Source: Stichopus chloronotus (Eukaryota; Echinodermata; Holothuroidea; Aspidochirotida; Stichopodidae). From it: a stretch of DNA of 64,000 nucleotides. Made by a program: the position numbers and the translations under genes. The DNA lies in the NCBI GenBank assembly GCA_021234535.1, contig CM037833.1, forward strand, positions 248,001 through 312,000. Direction: 5' to 3'. Positions 1 through 12,400 of the stretch are shown piece by piece. How positions within the stretch are numbered: position 1 is the first letter of the stretch; every line of letters starts with the position of its first letter. A model generated the notes under the pieces. It had not been told where the DNA came from. It searched no databases and worked only from the letters and a program-made list of their open reading frames with translations.

Positions 1-779
1 TCTCACACCATTGGGAACCTTCCTCTTTCCCCATTCCTTCATAATAACAACCACCTCTGCTGTACCTCTTCACCGTTATCATTAACTTAACTTTCCCCCG
101 CTACGAAAAATCGCCGGTAAGTGATATCTGCGCTTTACATATGTCTTCAGGGGTATAGATATTTTACAACGTCAAGGAGAAATGGAAAACTCCCGATATC
201 AGATACCAACTGACACTTATTGTTTTTCTTTTTCGTGAGTGCATCATTTGCTATATGACGCGTCACTTCTATAACTATTTGTACCCGCTTTAACTCGTCA
301 TATGTAACAGCAAAACAGTTCACAAAATACTGCTACAATTTCTTTTTGTGATAATTATTGCTCCCTTTACTTTATTGTCATTAGTTTAATATTGGTGCTT
401 ATTGCTTTTTTATTTCGGTTTATTGATTTCATTTTCATTTACTATTATTTATTCATGATTTTATTTATTGTCGCCTCATATTATTACCCTATTTCTTGTT
501 TAGCATTTGTTTGTGTTACTAGTTTTTGTACTTTTAGAACTTATTTTTATACTGTTCATCGCCTGCATTTACTGTATTGAAGACATTTTGAATATCTTTT
601 TTTCCTTTACCTTACATTTTTTTTTCTATTTCGTATCCTTTTATGTTGTGGGCATCGTTTGTATTTATTGCACTGATTTGTTTTTTACCTGTTTTAATGT
701 TTTCTGTTACCCGAAGTCAGTGATCAACGTTACCTTCTTTGCTGATATTGCTTATCCCCTGTATGCTGTCATTAATGAT
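1..779. other. AT-rich non-coding stretch
   Basis: Two overlapping open frames (392-580 and 507-821) translate to Phe/Tyr/Ile/Val-rich strings that simply reflect a T-rich strand. No motif, family or splice structure is visible. I see no gene here. Confidence 0.6.
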
Positions 780-1765
780 CACATACGTAGTATACAGGGA
801 GGACATGTTGTGTTTACTTGAGCGGTTCAAGTCCCAAATCATGACACTTAAACGGTAGCCCACCTTACACCCCTTGTAGTATTCAATCGAAACTTGGTGG
901 GTCAGTGACCTTTATGTGAGGGTATCTCATGGTATAAAAATGACATGGATCGGAACTACCCACTGGGGTTAGGCGGTGAGAGGGTGTTGGTCCAAACATG
1001 TGTGTGTATGTGTAGAACCGAACTTGTGTCAGGATCTTCTCTAAGACGATAAGTCAGTTGAACCTCAAAGTCGGTGGGAGAGTGCCCGGGTATAAGGTGT
1101 AGTGTCCACCTGAGCGATGACTTCATAGGTCAAAGATAATAAAAATGAAAAACACATTCTCTGCATTATTTCAATGTGTGAATATGGTACAGTTGTAAAA
1201 CTACCATATATAAAATCAGACAATATGAGGATTTAAAAAAAAAAAAATACTGATGGCGTGACCAGGTTAACGGTCACGTAATAAAAGGTCTTATCGGCAA
1301 AAATGCAGTAAGAAGTTTGTCACGATCTCCTCCCAGACGGTAAGTTAAATAAGCTTTAAACTTGGTGGCAGGTGTCGGTGACACTATATAGCATATATAG
1401 TCTTCTCTCAAGCGATGGCATCATAGGTCAAAGGTCACAGGTGATGAAAACGAAAGTGACATTTTTAGCGTTTTATCTCATTGTGTGAATATTGTAAAGT
1501 TACAAAGCTACCATGTACGAAAATAAGCAATACGAGACAATTTTTGGAAAATATTGATGACGTCACGAGATCGAATTTCGCGTGGTTAAAGGTCAAAACG
1601 GCAAAATGCTATAAAAATGTGTCATGATCTCCTCCAAGATGATAAGTCGGATAAACTTCAAACTTGGTGGGTTGGTGCATGGGTGTGAGATGTAGTATCC
1701 GCACGACTGATGGTGTCACAGGTCAAGTTCAAAGATCATGATCACTGTAACGCATAATACAGTGG
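780..1765 (+). repeat. Repeat family A, block 1
   Basis: The block opens with a phrase around 783-806 (ending in acagggaggacat) that recurs at 2352-2376, and the two blocks stay alignable for most of their length. Inside the block, a sub-unit containing a 'cacgatctcctc...gataagtcgg...cttcaaacttggtggg' phrase occurs near 1030, 1320 and 1620, giving a period of about 290-300 bp. Several sub-units also carry 'aggtcaaaggtca' or a close variant. There is no coding capacity. A box-B-like string (ggttcaagtcc) lies at about 825-835, but no partner box A is evident. Confidence 0.75.
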
Positions 1766-2345
1766 TAGGTGGTGGTAGTGTGTGGTGTCAACATAACTTT
1801 AACACATTTGCCTTTCCATGAACGTGATACAGTATTTCACCCTATACAACCAGTTCTGGGCTGAATGTTTACGTCTGGCATCTGGCAATGGTATTTCAAG
1901 TGCGTTGATAATACCTCACTCAGTATATGCCTACATATATAGATCTAGGCTGCAATTATTCGAGAAGTGGAGATGTGTAGGCTCTGTTAAGGAAATATTG
2001 AGCCACTCAATAAGTCGACTCAAAGGAGCCAGAGTGACGGGGCGTGCAGATATGAGGAATACTCTGACACTCACACGTTTTGTGGTAATAATTTGGACGC
2101 ACGCTCGGTTATATCTAGGCACGTGCGTACACGCATGCAGGTATTTGTGCTGTTCGACGATTACGCTGTGCATTGCAGTACCATATCATTTAGCAACTTG
2201 AATGGTTAGCACTCCTATCCAGAAATCTGAGTAACTGACGAAATATACAGATCAGTCTTGGCGTGCTTCAGGAGAAAGGGTATACAAAACAAGAGGGATG
2301 AGATCTGCAACTACGTGGATAGCTTATTTCATTTCTTTCTCGCTC
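1766..2345. other. Spacer between family A blocks
   Basis: An open frame of 127 codons (1818-2201, plus) and an opposing one (1931-2173) lie here. Neither translation resembles a family I know, and no splice or regulatory context is seen. It is most likely chance open sequence. Confidence 0.5.
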
Positions 2346-3190
2346 TTCCCTATACGTAGTGTACAGGGAGGACATACTGAGCTTACTTGAGTCGCTAAAA
2401 ATGACACTTAAATGGTAGCCTACATTACACCCCTCTAATATTCAAGCGAAACATGGTGGAACGGTAGCCGTTTATGTCGGGGTGCCTCGTGATATACAAC
2501 TTTCATGGATCGGGATTACCCACTGGAGTTAAGGGAGTGATAAGTGTGTATACAGCCGAATTTGTGTCACGATCTCCTCTTAGACGGTTGGTCGGATGAA
2601 TCTAAAAGTGGGGAGGTGCTCGTAAATGAGGTGTAGTGTCGGCCCGAACAATTACGTTATAGCTCAAAGGTCACAGTCCCTGTAAACAGAACACCCTTTT
2701 TTTTGCATTATCTCAATATGTATATATAGAGTTATATACCTTCCATATTGCAAAGTAGAAAACACCAGGTTTTTTTTCAAAAGTATTGATAACGTCACCA
2801 GGTCAAAGGTGACTCAAGAAAATACCAAACAGTCAACAATGCCCTAGAAAGTTTGCCACTATCTCTGACATTAAGTCGGATAAACTTCAAACTTGGTAGG
2901 TAAATGCAGGGGTATGTCATATCGTGTCCGCCGGACCAATGACATCGTAGGTCAAAGGTTACAGATGATAACGAAAACAAAAACATTTTTGCATTATTCC
3001 GATATGTGTAAAGTCACGTGGTTAAAGGTCAAAACCACAAAAATGCTTTGAATGAATGTGTCACGATCTGCTCCTAGTCGATGAACCTGTCAGATGAACC
3101 TGGCCCTTGGTGGGTAGGTGCCTGGGTGTGAGATGTAGTGTCCGCCTGACTGATGACGTCACATTTCAATCGCCAAGATCATGATGAACA
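2346..3190 (+). repeat. Repeat family A, block 2
   Basis: This is a direct, diverged copy of the 780-1765 block, starting with the same opening phrase and the same 'tacacccct...attcaa.cgaaac.tggtgg' stretch. Sub-units begin near 2567, 2860 and 3060. Receptor-like direct repeats occur at 2661-2673, 2800-2812 and 2949-2961. The end near 3160-3190 matches the end of block 1 (gatgacgtcac...agatcatgat). Confidence 0.75.
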
Positions 3191-3882
3191 CAAGCGTAAT
3201 GAGAGTGTTAGAGTGGTTTCAAGAAATGTATATTTCAAGGTCCCAATTAAAGGTCATATTTCAAGGTTTCATTACAGTACTTCTCTTACTACCGATGGCA
3301 TTCGTAACATGAGTTTGTACCATAGATTGTATATGTTTTGGAGTTTGTATTGTTTGTTTTTTGAGTTTGTATAATACTAAAGTATGAGTGCATGAATTCA
3401 TGAATTATGAATTCAAACTTGATAGTCATTTCTACGAACGTATAATGTGAATGTTAGTTGATTGGTCCTGGAACAATGGCACTTTAACACCTTGTGCTCA
3501 GTCAGAAAAGATAAAGCTGAGGTCACTCCTTTCAATTTCCATGTCCTTGGAAAGAGTGCAACCGCGTACATTGCACAAACGTGTGGCAGACAAAGAAGTA
3601 AGAAAATAGTAAAACACTAGAATTAGTGGAACCTACAAAACTGACCACTTAGGCAAGGTTTTGGTTTGTTGATATCAACACTTTGTCTACAGATGTCTAG
3701 TTAGCGACACGTATCAATGACGTATAAATGTTCACTGATGAATAAATGAATTTACAGATCAAAACAAGGGGTATTCAACACAGTTCTCACGTATATCTCA
3801 TGGTCATCATGCGTTGCTTTCAACATAGGACCTGCATGTGCTGATTTGTTAAAGTTTACTGTAACCACATCTCACAGAGACC
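3191..3882. other. Non-coding, nothing recognised
   Basis: Low-complexity AT-rich DNA with one short open frame (3153-3374) that overlaps the repeat end. No family match or structure is seen. Confidence 0.5.
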
Positions 3883-3884
3883 TA

Positions 3885-4077
3885 CAATCTTGGACAAATT
3901 GTACCTTGGGACAAACCTGTCCCCGCTCAATGTTGGCTATAGGATTACTGTTCAAAGTCTGCATTCACTCCTACTATAGCAGAACATAGAAAAGGGGCGC
4001 GGGGGTTTCATGTTACCCTTTAACGTAAAATTTAGTCTTATATTTGCAATGTGTCCCAACAGTTTTTTCCAAGATTG
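3885..4077 (+). mobile_element. TIR-bounded MITE-like unit (family D end), copy 3
   Basis: The unit begins CAATCTTGGACAAA and ends with the inverse, CCAAGATTG. Inner arms are 'cttgggaca' on the left and 'tgtcccaa' on the right. A TA lies immediately to the left (3883-3884). The middle shares 'tcaatgttggctata' and 'gtttcatgtta' with the units at 45,968 and 47,760, in inverted orientation. It is non-coding. The TIRs plus TA point to a Tc1/mariner-type MITE by analogy; no transposase is present. Confidence 0.75.
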
Positions 4078-4760
4078 TCTGGGAATTTTGACAGGCCAGA
4101 AGCATGCGCCGGGAGCAGGAAAAAAGGACTCACAATTTGATATAAATTGAAAGGCTACATGGGGGTGACATTCCTTGCAACAAAAACATCAGCAGTGCAT
4201 ATTCGGCATGTTTGGGGCCTATATTTAAGTTGGTTTCCTATAATAATATTATTGTGTGAAAACTCTCAATGTAATTAATTACTAAAGGGAGGACTAAGTC
4301 AGTCAAATCCGTGTTAAGCGTTGCACCACATGGGCTAAATAAAATCCATTTATTGAGGAGGTATCATCTTACGTCCAATGTATCTTGTTGACCAGGAAAC
4401 TACTTTAAGAGATATTGAAAGCTACTATTTACGTGCTTTCAGCTCAAACTCTGATATTGAAACAGGCACCGAAGAACCAAAGAAAAAAGAAAAAGAAAAA
4501 AAAAAAAAACCCAGAATGTTGGCATTCAGTCAAACCGATGTATACGTGTTATTTATTGAAATTGTTCACAGTGATGGCGTGGCGTCTGGTATTAAAGTAA
4601 CTAAACTTAATGACTATTATGCTCATCTTGCAGGTTAATAAGGGTGAAAAAGTGTGTTTTAATTATGTAAAAGGAACCCCCAGAATGCAAATTAAATAGT
4701 TGTCCATGTCATAAAACGTCCTTTAGTTCCACTGTCGTGAGTTGGTAGCCACTGGCTTCC
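4078..4760 (+). repeat. Family D internal sequence, inverted copy of ~47.1-47.76 kb
   Basis: From 4078 the sequence matches the reverse complement of 47.76 down to about 47.1 kb. Examples are the 'aacatcagcagtgcat...ggcatgtttggggcctatat' stretch near 4186-4226 and the 'tggtattaaagtaact' stretch near 4587. An open frame at 4378-4638 lies inside, contains a Lys/Glu run from an A-rich tract, and is not conserved as a protein in the other copy. The second end of the element is not found. Confidence 0.7.
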
Positions 4761-7520
4761 GACTCACGGCATACTCAAAAGTATCTGTGGATATTACGCT
4801 ACATAACACGATTATAACATTAGGTTATTTCATATCACATTTGGAGGTAAAATTGTTTTTTTCTCTCTCAAAACTCAGCATATTTCACTCCCTTTGCTAT
4901 AAAAGTGATGTACCTTAAATATTGAATCTCAGATAAGTCCTTCCAAATTTTTGCATTAAGTGCTCAAATTTGTCTCAAGATGCACTGGTAATACCAAATT
5001 TGCGGCAAAATTGCATTTATTGCTAAAAAAAAATCATGTAATGTAATCATGTAATGAAAAGATTGTAACTGCATACACTGACATTAACAAATCACACCTG
5101 AAGGTGTTGTGACGTAGTAGGGAATCCGAGGTCGAACATTAAACGTCGATCTTCGTGTGACAATTTAACCAGGGAGGTGTTATTAGAAGGAGATACAACG
5201 CTTGGAAGTCATGTGTTCAGCCGACAAGTTTACCCAGTAATCTATCTTTTGTATCGTACTTGATATTTATGATGATTAGAAAGTAAACACAACGTGGTAT
5301 CTCTAGTCGGCTACACTTGCGGTGTGACCAGGAGATTTTTGTACTGCAATAATATTGCCAGTCGTCAAGAGAAAAAAAATGTTGTCTGCCTAGGTGCTGC
5401 TCGGTGTCAATCATAGGCAAGTCATCTATGTCTGTCTATTTCAGGAAACTTCACCAGTAGTTGACAATATGTTAGACTTTTACCCATTCAGTTTGTTTTT
5501 GCATGCGACAACTTGTAAACATTAGGGACAAATGTATTCATTTATGTCAATTAAACAGTTGTTTTAAGTTTTTGCGCCACCTTCTCCGAAAACGTTGGCC
5601 ACTAAACATGTTGCCTTAAAGCATTGTTCTGAGCGACCTAATTGTCTAAGGATTAGTTGATTTAAAGGGCGTGAACGATATTGAAGTGGAATCGCCCAAT
5701 AAAGGAAATGACGTATCTTTTAGCCAATTAAAAAGCTTATCTTTACTTTTTTTAAGTCTTAAAGTATAAGCAGTAACTAAATTTTCTGTCCAATCTCCTT
5801 CTAATGACATTCCCTGATTGAACTATTGTTTGTGCTTGTACGCGCATTTGTTGGGTATTTATTTTAACACAGTACTGTCATCACGAGATTGGTGAAACTA
5901 TTTTATATATTTTGCTGTACTTGATTTTTCGTTTGATGTTGCGAGTGAAACTAAATTCAGTCACTTTGAGGGAACAATTTGCATTAAATTCCACTGTCAA
6001 GAGCACAGCGAATTGAAGGCAGGTTTGTGGTATGATATCTTAGCATCTTGCAGTGATAGAGAGCAACAACTATAAGATTATTCGATCGTCACGTAGCCTC
6101 CACTATCTCTCAAACAAAAAAATCTACATGTCAAACGATGGGCGTAAATCCGTAGTCAGGGATAAGGATAATAGAATTTGAATTGAGAATGTTATAGTAA
6201 AAGTTGTTTACGGTTTCCAGAAATAGTTTCCAGAATTAATCGACAAAAAGGGGAAAGTGGACAGAAATCAGGCAAACAGGAATGATTGACTTGTTGACCA
6301 ATCCAATGAATATATTGATCGACGGGAGATATCATGTTCCCGGAAATTTTGTCTCATACGCTGATTTTTACTGTTTATGAGTCATCATAAACAGTATAGC
6401 GTTCCTGCTCGTACCTTTCAATCACGTGACAGGTTCTTTCGTTCAGTTTATCTCCAGTTACACAGCTTCAATAAGTCTGGATTTTTAAAAAAAATAATAG
6501 TGACATACATGGTCACCAGTATGCCATCTCTGTGATAACTATAACCCTTGTTTCGAAGATTAAAAATTTACATATCTTTGATGCACAAAACGGTGCCTTT
6601 TAAAGAAACGGCTGTTGTTTTGTATAATAGGCTACTGCATACTTGTTGTATAAGCTGTCAGTATGCAAACGCGTAGTTGTATCGTCTGAGCTTTAGTCGT
6701 GTACCGACTTCAGTAGTACCGTAACCAACGGCAATGACGGTATGCCACGTACGTAATATATAGGCCTACAGTAAATGTTCATCGTATGATTCGTAAACAG
6801 TCAACTTGGATGGGTAGGGGTTTCTCTAGGGGTTTTTTATCTGAAAGAGGCAGGCTGAGCACGAACTAGGGGCATGACTGATTTTATTTAAGGAGCTCGT
6901 CACTTAAAATTAATTCACATGTGGTCAGTGGTTGACTGAAAAGATGAACTAGGATATGTTTGCAGATCAGTCAGCTGGACATAAAGGGTGTACAAAAGTT
7001 ATTAACATTAGCCTACTCACTTATTATAAGGCCTAAACGTAGCTCGGAAGCAAGTGACTGAGCAGTCTAGTGAATTAAGGACCTAAGAGCAGGCTACCTG
7101 CCACACTGAAAAGAGACTAGCCTTGGTTGGACATTTGACTTATTTGAATTATGTCTTATCTTTGCTATAACCTTTTTCTTCCTTTTTTGTTCACATATAC
7201 AGATGTTTTAATATACAGCTAACATATATAACTTTTGGAGCAAGATTGCTATTAATCATTTGAAAAGGAGAGTAAAATTTGGGAAGAGACAGACTGGAAC
7301 GGTAGCCATAGTTGTATCTTTTGAATTTGCTTTTGGAAATGTCACAATATCCCACTCTACTCGACAGGGTGAAGGCTGCAATGTATCATAACATTCAAAC
7401 TACAAAGCCTATACAAAGGTGAAAGAAGTGCTTCATGTATAAAATATATAGGACCTATTCAGTCTCCGCTTGTCAAAATATTAAACATAACACTTGCAGA
7501 AACTAGAATCACTGATTTCA
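4761..7520. other. Non-coding, nothing recognised apart from a hairpin
   Basis: AT-rich DNA with only one short open frame (5217-5420, minus) that has no recognisable family. A perfect hairpin at 6369-6396 is listed separately. Confidence 0.5.
6369..6396. repeat. Perfect 12-bp inverted repeat, 4-nt loop
   Basis: The arms tactgtttatga (6369-6380) and tcataaacagta (6385-6396) are exact reverse complements around gtca. Confidence 0.9.
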
Positions 7521-7524
7521 CTAG

Positions 7525-9443
7525 TTTAGTTTAGTATAAAAAAGGATCAGGAGGGACAATTAAGTCCCCATCAAGGACCCTGAAAAAAAGATACATGAAT
7601 CAAACCTGGTCACAAAGCCTAAAGTACTTGTCCAGTGCATTCTTAAACCCAGTTACACTTCTTGCCATCCTCAGGCAACCCATTCCACTCATTCACTACC
7701 CTCTGAGAAAAGAAGTAACGACGAATATTGATCCTACTTTGAACCTTCTGGAGTTTAAGACAACGAACTCTAGTAATTTTACTATTAGCAAACTTGAAAA
7801 AAATCCGAAAATGATAAATTATCAAATCCATGAACAATCTTATAGACTTGTATCAAATCCCCACGTAATCTTCTCAGCTCATGTGAAGTGAGATTTAAGA
7901 GACGTAACCTGCTGTTATAGGGGACACCCTTGAAAGCCCTAATCAATCTAGTAGCCCTGCGCTAGACTTTCTCAAGTAACTCCTTATCTTTAGGAAAATA
8001 TGGATTCCACGCTTGAACAGCATACTCTAAATGAGTTCTTACTGCTTATAGAGTCTAACAACAATGTCTTTCTTAAGGAAACTAAATTTCTCTTAATCAT
8101 ACCTGAAATCCTTTTTGCTTTTTTATCTGCTTCAACACACTGCTTAGCTGGCTGTAAAGAAGAGTCTATGAGAACACCCAATTGCAAGTCCCTTTCCACA
8201 GAAACCTCTTGCAGCGACTGTCCATTTAAAGTGTACGAATACCTAGGATTATTATGCATTACCTTGCATTTATCAATATTGAGCAGCATTTGCCACTCCT
8301 GAGACCAAGTGAAAACCCTGTCTAAATCCTCCTGAAAACTTTTTGAATCACCTCCAGAGGAGACCTCAGAATACAATTTGGTGTCGTCAGCAAACTTCTT
8401 GGCTCTACACACGATGTCAGCATCAATGTCATTAATGAAAGCAATAAACAAGAGAGGACCCAACACAGACCCCTGGGGGACCCCACTAGCAGCCTCTTGC
8501 CAAGAACAAACGCAACCATTTAAAACCACCCTCTGTTTCCTATTACATAACCAATTCTGAATCCAGGTCAGTAAATTACCACAGATACCCATACTCTTTA
8601 ATTTAAGCAAAAGTCGCTGGTGGGGAACCTTATCTAAAAGTTTTCTGAAAATCCAGAAAAACAACATCGACATACTTCTGCCTATCCAATGAACTAGTAA
8701 CGTCTTCCATGAACTCCAAAATATTGGTGAGGCGCGACCTTTTTTGACAAAAGCCACGTTGAGACATTCTGATTAAAGAATAACTACTGAAGAAACTAAC
8801 CATAGACTTTTTAACAATAGATTCCATGACCTTACAAACAACACTAGTGAGACTGACAGGCGTGTAATTACAGGGCTGTGACTTATCTCCCTTCTTAAAT
8901 ATTGGGGTGATGTTAGCACATCTCCAGTCCTCAGGAACATAACCTTCAACTATAAATTTATTACAGACCAGTGACAGTGGAACACAGAAATGATGAGCAA
9001 ATGACCTCAACAAAATTGGATAGATTGCATCAGGGCCAGGGGCTTTACGAATATTGAGAGAAAGCAACTCTTTTAGAACTATCTCACTAGATAATAAGAC
9101 AGAGTCCAAATTTGGGAAAACACTTTTTCCAATGGCACTAGGCAGATTTGACAAATCTTCATGTGTAAAAACTGACACAAAGTAATTGTTAAGCAGTTTT
9201 GCAAGATCTTCACTGTCAGTAACTACATTGTCTGCATTAGGATCCCTAAGAGAAACAACACTTTCCTTAACCTTCTGCTTAGACCTAACATAAGAAAAGA
9301 ATGCCTTCGGGTTGTCCTTAATATTATCAGCTATACTCTGCTCGAAATTCAGTTTAGCTGTAGAGATTAACCCTTTCACTTTAAGTTGGTGAATGTTAAA
9401 CTGATAAGGATCAGAAACAGAGTTACTCATCAGAGTTACTCAT
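7525..9443 (-). mobile_element. 5'-truncated CR1-like non-LTR retrotransposon
   Basis: A minus-strand LINE fragment of about 1.9 kb. Its 3' end is marked by a short (TAAAC)-type microsatellite (7525-7540 on the plus strand reads tttagtttag), as is usual for CR1/L2-group elements that end in short repeats rather than poly-A. The body encodes the RT described in the next entry, followed by the usual C-terminal region. The upstream endonuclease region is absent: homology stops near 9440, where a 13-bp string (agagttactcatc) is tandemly duplicated. 5' truncation is typical of target-primed insertion. With several frameshifts this copy is dead. Confidence 0.9.
7643..9430 (-). pseudogene. CR1-like LINE reverse transcriptase, frameshifted
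   Basis: The intact protein would copy the element's RNA at the target site. The first open segment (8630-9430, 266 codons) has KAPGPD at residues 129-134, PIFKKGDK at 176-183 and NYTPVSLTS at 188-196; the Thr replaces the Arg usual in this block (NYRPVSL). A one-base insertion near 8635 shifts the frame within the 'FLDFQK.F' catalytic motif A. The next segment (7990-8757, 255 codons) carries GVPQGSVLGP (nt 8467-8484) and FADDTKLY, whose Asp pair (nt 8383-8394) is the catalytic motif C. A second shift near 8060 and a third near 7660 break the C-terminal part, which ends in the usual 'RRYFFSQRVVNEWNGLP' block. The endonuclease domain is missing. The CR1-like assignment rests on motif style and 3' end; a relative such as L2 is possible. 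Confidence 0.9.
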
Positions 9444-9444
9444 C

Positions 9445-12400
9445 CTATAACGTCTCCACATTTTCCCACTAGATTGAGTACAGACCACGAAGAGCAAAAC
9501 GGAAAATAAATTCTCCTATGTACTTCTTCTTCAAACATTGAGAGCAATTACTGTTCTACTAACCATTATATTCCACTCACAACTTCAATCATATGTTACT
9601 TTTCCAAGGCTTTAGGCATTTGACAGTCTTTAACTGTTGTCTAGTATGATAAAGAATACAGCAAGTCAGGCTGACCGTAGGCTATTGCTTCCCATAGTTT
9701 TTTTTTTGGCTCGTTCAATCCAGCAAGGTATGTAGAACTGTATGGTAAAATAGACATTTTCTTTCAAAATATTCACAGTTTATGATGATAACTGAAAGTC
9801 AGAGGACAGTTTGTAGTTGAAATGCACCTGGACACGTGACCGCTGACCATGACTTCAGATATGAATACATGATCACATCTGGTGAAAGTACAGGAAAGAG
9901 CTCACAACCAGCACCACTAAGGATCTAAGCATGACATCCTTTGGGTTTCTCACTGACAAAATAAAAATCAGTTTGAAGTTTGGGTTGAATGTCATCATTA
10001 ACCATGAAGTAATTGCAACCAAACGCGACTTGTAGTATAGTAGGTCTACACACTTAGAGTAGCTTGCAGTAGCCTACAACCCAAGATTGGCATCATGCAC
10101 AGTATTCGACGTTTTGGCTCCAACAGGTTGTCACAAATATATGTGGAAAATCCAGACACGGCTTCCATCTTCTTAAATATATTCATGTGGCCCTATCTGT
10201 TTAAAAAAAAAAAAAAACATAGAAATTCCCCTTTTACTACCAACCGACGGTCACAAAAAAACGTAAATAGCTTCCCCTCTACACGAACTCATAAACAGTG
10301 TGGTTATGATTTTCGCAACCACTTTTCTAGTTTTTCCTGGGAATCAAGTTTCTCAATTATAATCTATCCAGATGATGTCAATTTGGTTTTTGTTATCCAT
10401 CTACTAGTCTCAGTTGAATATTACAAGAGGTGAGGAAAGCTATCACTTAAGTGTCATGTTTGGCGAAGAAAGAGCTTCATGGAGTGTAATGTCTCAACCA
10501 TGCATCCAATTAATAGAAAACTCAGGAGAAGTTAAGCGATCAGAATAAGTTTAGTGATTAGGAATGGAAAATGTAAAATGCCGTTGTTGTCTTAAGCCCA
10601 CCTACTTGACCCACCTTCTGTTCTCAGTTCAAGAGACGGTTTTTTTTCCATACAAAAAGAGTAAATACTTTTTCTCAATTCTCCGACTCTCTTCCTTTTT
10701 TCCCTTTCGTGGCGGGTTTCGTTGTGTGGTCTAGAAAAAAATAGTGGGAAACTCGGTGAAGGTATCAGTGGTATTGTTTTTACTTACAGTAAAAAAATAA
10801 TCCATCATATGGTTCTTACTGCAATGAAGTTGGTTTTCATGTTTCAAGTAATTTGGGACTATTATGACAGATATGCACAAGGACGTATGTCTACAATTGT
10901 ATACTGTAAATTACACATAAGTTAGGGTATCTAAAAAACATTACTCTTTTCAATATAATAACATATTTATTTTATCCTCTCTCTGATTTCTTTGACAATG
11001 TCCATATCTACTTGTTTTCGTGTTATCGCCATTCGTTGATATACAACAATTGATATTTCAGTGTCTGAGTTTCTAATCGTCAAGTGTATTAAAATCGTCT
11101 TACGACTCGTTGATACATGTTTTAACTTGATACTGGTTGATTAATTCATTCATGTTGCACTTATTAAAGGTCTAGCTTTATGTAGATTTCACATACTTGA
11201 TAATTAAGTAAAAAAAAATAATGTACAATTTCTTTTCATGTTATTAGTGTTTTTTGACACGGCATACACTGGATGGTTCAGACTGGATTTAAGAACTGGC
11301 TCGTGGGAGGTAAGAGGTTTTGAGTTCGGTTGTTTTTTTTTTTTAATTTTAATTCTTCTCCAGCTGTTGGTAAGAATTTAAACAAATGTTTTCGTTTATA
11401 AATAAAACAAAATACGGTTCATTCTGTCTTATTATGTATCCGATATATTTCCATGTTTGTCATTGAACACAGATTGGATGGCAAAATGACCAGATATACT
11501 TAAACATTCGAATTGTTTCTGTTCATATAATTTCTCATTTTACAACAATATCGTAGCAGGTACTTTGTTACTATGGCCTGCTTTTCTCTTAAAGTAGTTA
11601 CTAACAAGTGTGCAGTCGAAACTGCACATGACAAAAAAGAAAAAACAAAACACGGTGTAAGACTCAGATGACTTTAACAAGAGTATATGTGTCATATAAA
11701 TGGTTCATTAGCTTTGGTCCGTTCATTAAAGCTCTTCAGAGCATGCTCCTTATGCTCCCGAATAACAGAACATGATCTCATATATCAGAGCTCATATGTC
11801 CTGGTAGTTCACTTTGTGTTTCAACTTGTCTTTTAAAACGCACGGATTGTTTTTTTTTTTTTTTAATTTAACAATTACACCAATAATAGATAAGTACCGG
11901 TATGAGTTCAGGGTTTCTCGTCTGCAAAATATGACGCGGTGGAAGAAGAAAAGTCAACTTCATATTGATACTGTATCATTTCTAAGTAAAAACAGGAGCT
12001 TTATATTTTAATTTAACAAGGTCGTACACAGCAGGTGGGTGGGGTGATTTTGAAATTTACATTTTGTAGTTTCAAAATTCTATAGAGAAAACAGAGTAAA
12101 AGCAGGAAAAATTGTTGAGCTCGCTGTGACTAAAAGACAGTCTTGAGTAGGCTTCATCTACTCTGCAACCCTGTACCAAACATCAATGGATCTCATTGTT
12201 TATATTCTTAAGGCTGTTGCCGAGAAACGGCGAAAACGCCCTTACTATCAGTTCTGTTAACATTTATCAGTAATTAATCAGTGCCGTAGTGGTTCATGTG
12301 ACAGTCGCATGTCCAAGGGACTGGGGTGGGGAGAAGTGGGGAGATCCAGATGAACCTTGACAGCCCGACGAGATGAAGGTGATTTAATGAGTGTGTTTTC

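Noticed and set aside
392..821. Membrane proteins suggested by hydrophobic frames
   Set aside because: T-rich DNA gives Phe/Ile/Leu strings in any frame; there is no signal or conserved motif.
825..835. B box of a Pol III gene (ggttcaagtcc)
   Set aside because: No A box at the right distance, and the string is lost in family A block 2.
1818..2201. 127-codon open frame between family A blocks
   Set aside because: No family, no splice context, and an opposing open frame over the same bases.
4378..4638. 86-codon coding region with a Lys/Glu stretch
   Set aside because: It lies in repeat family D. The Lys/Glu run comes from an A-rich tract and the inverted copy at 47 kb does not keep the frame.
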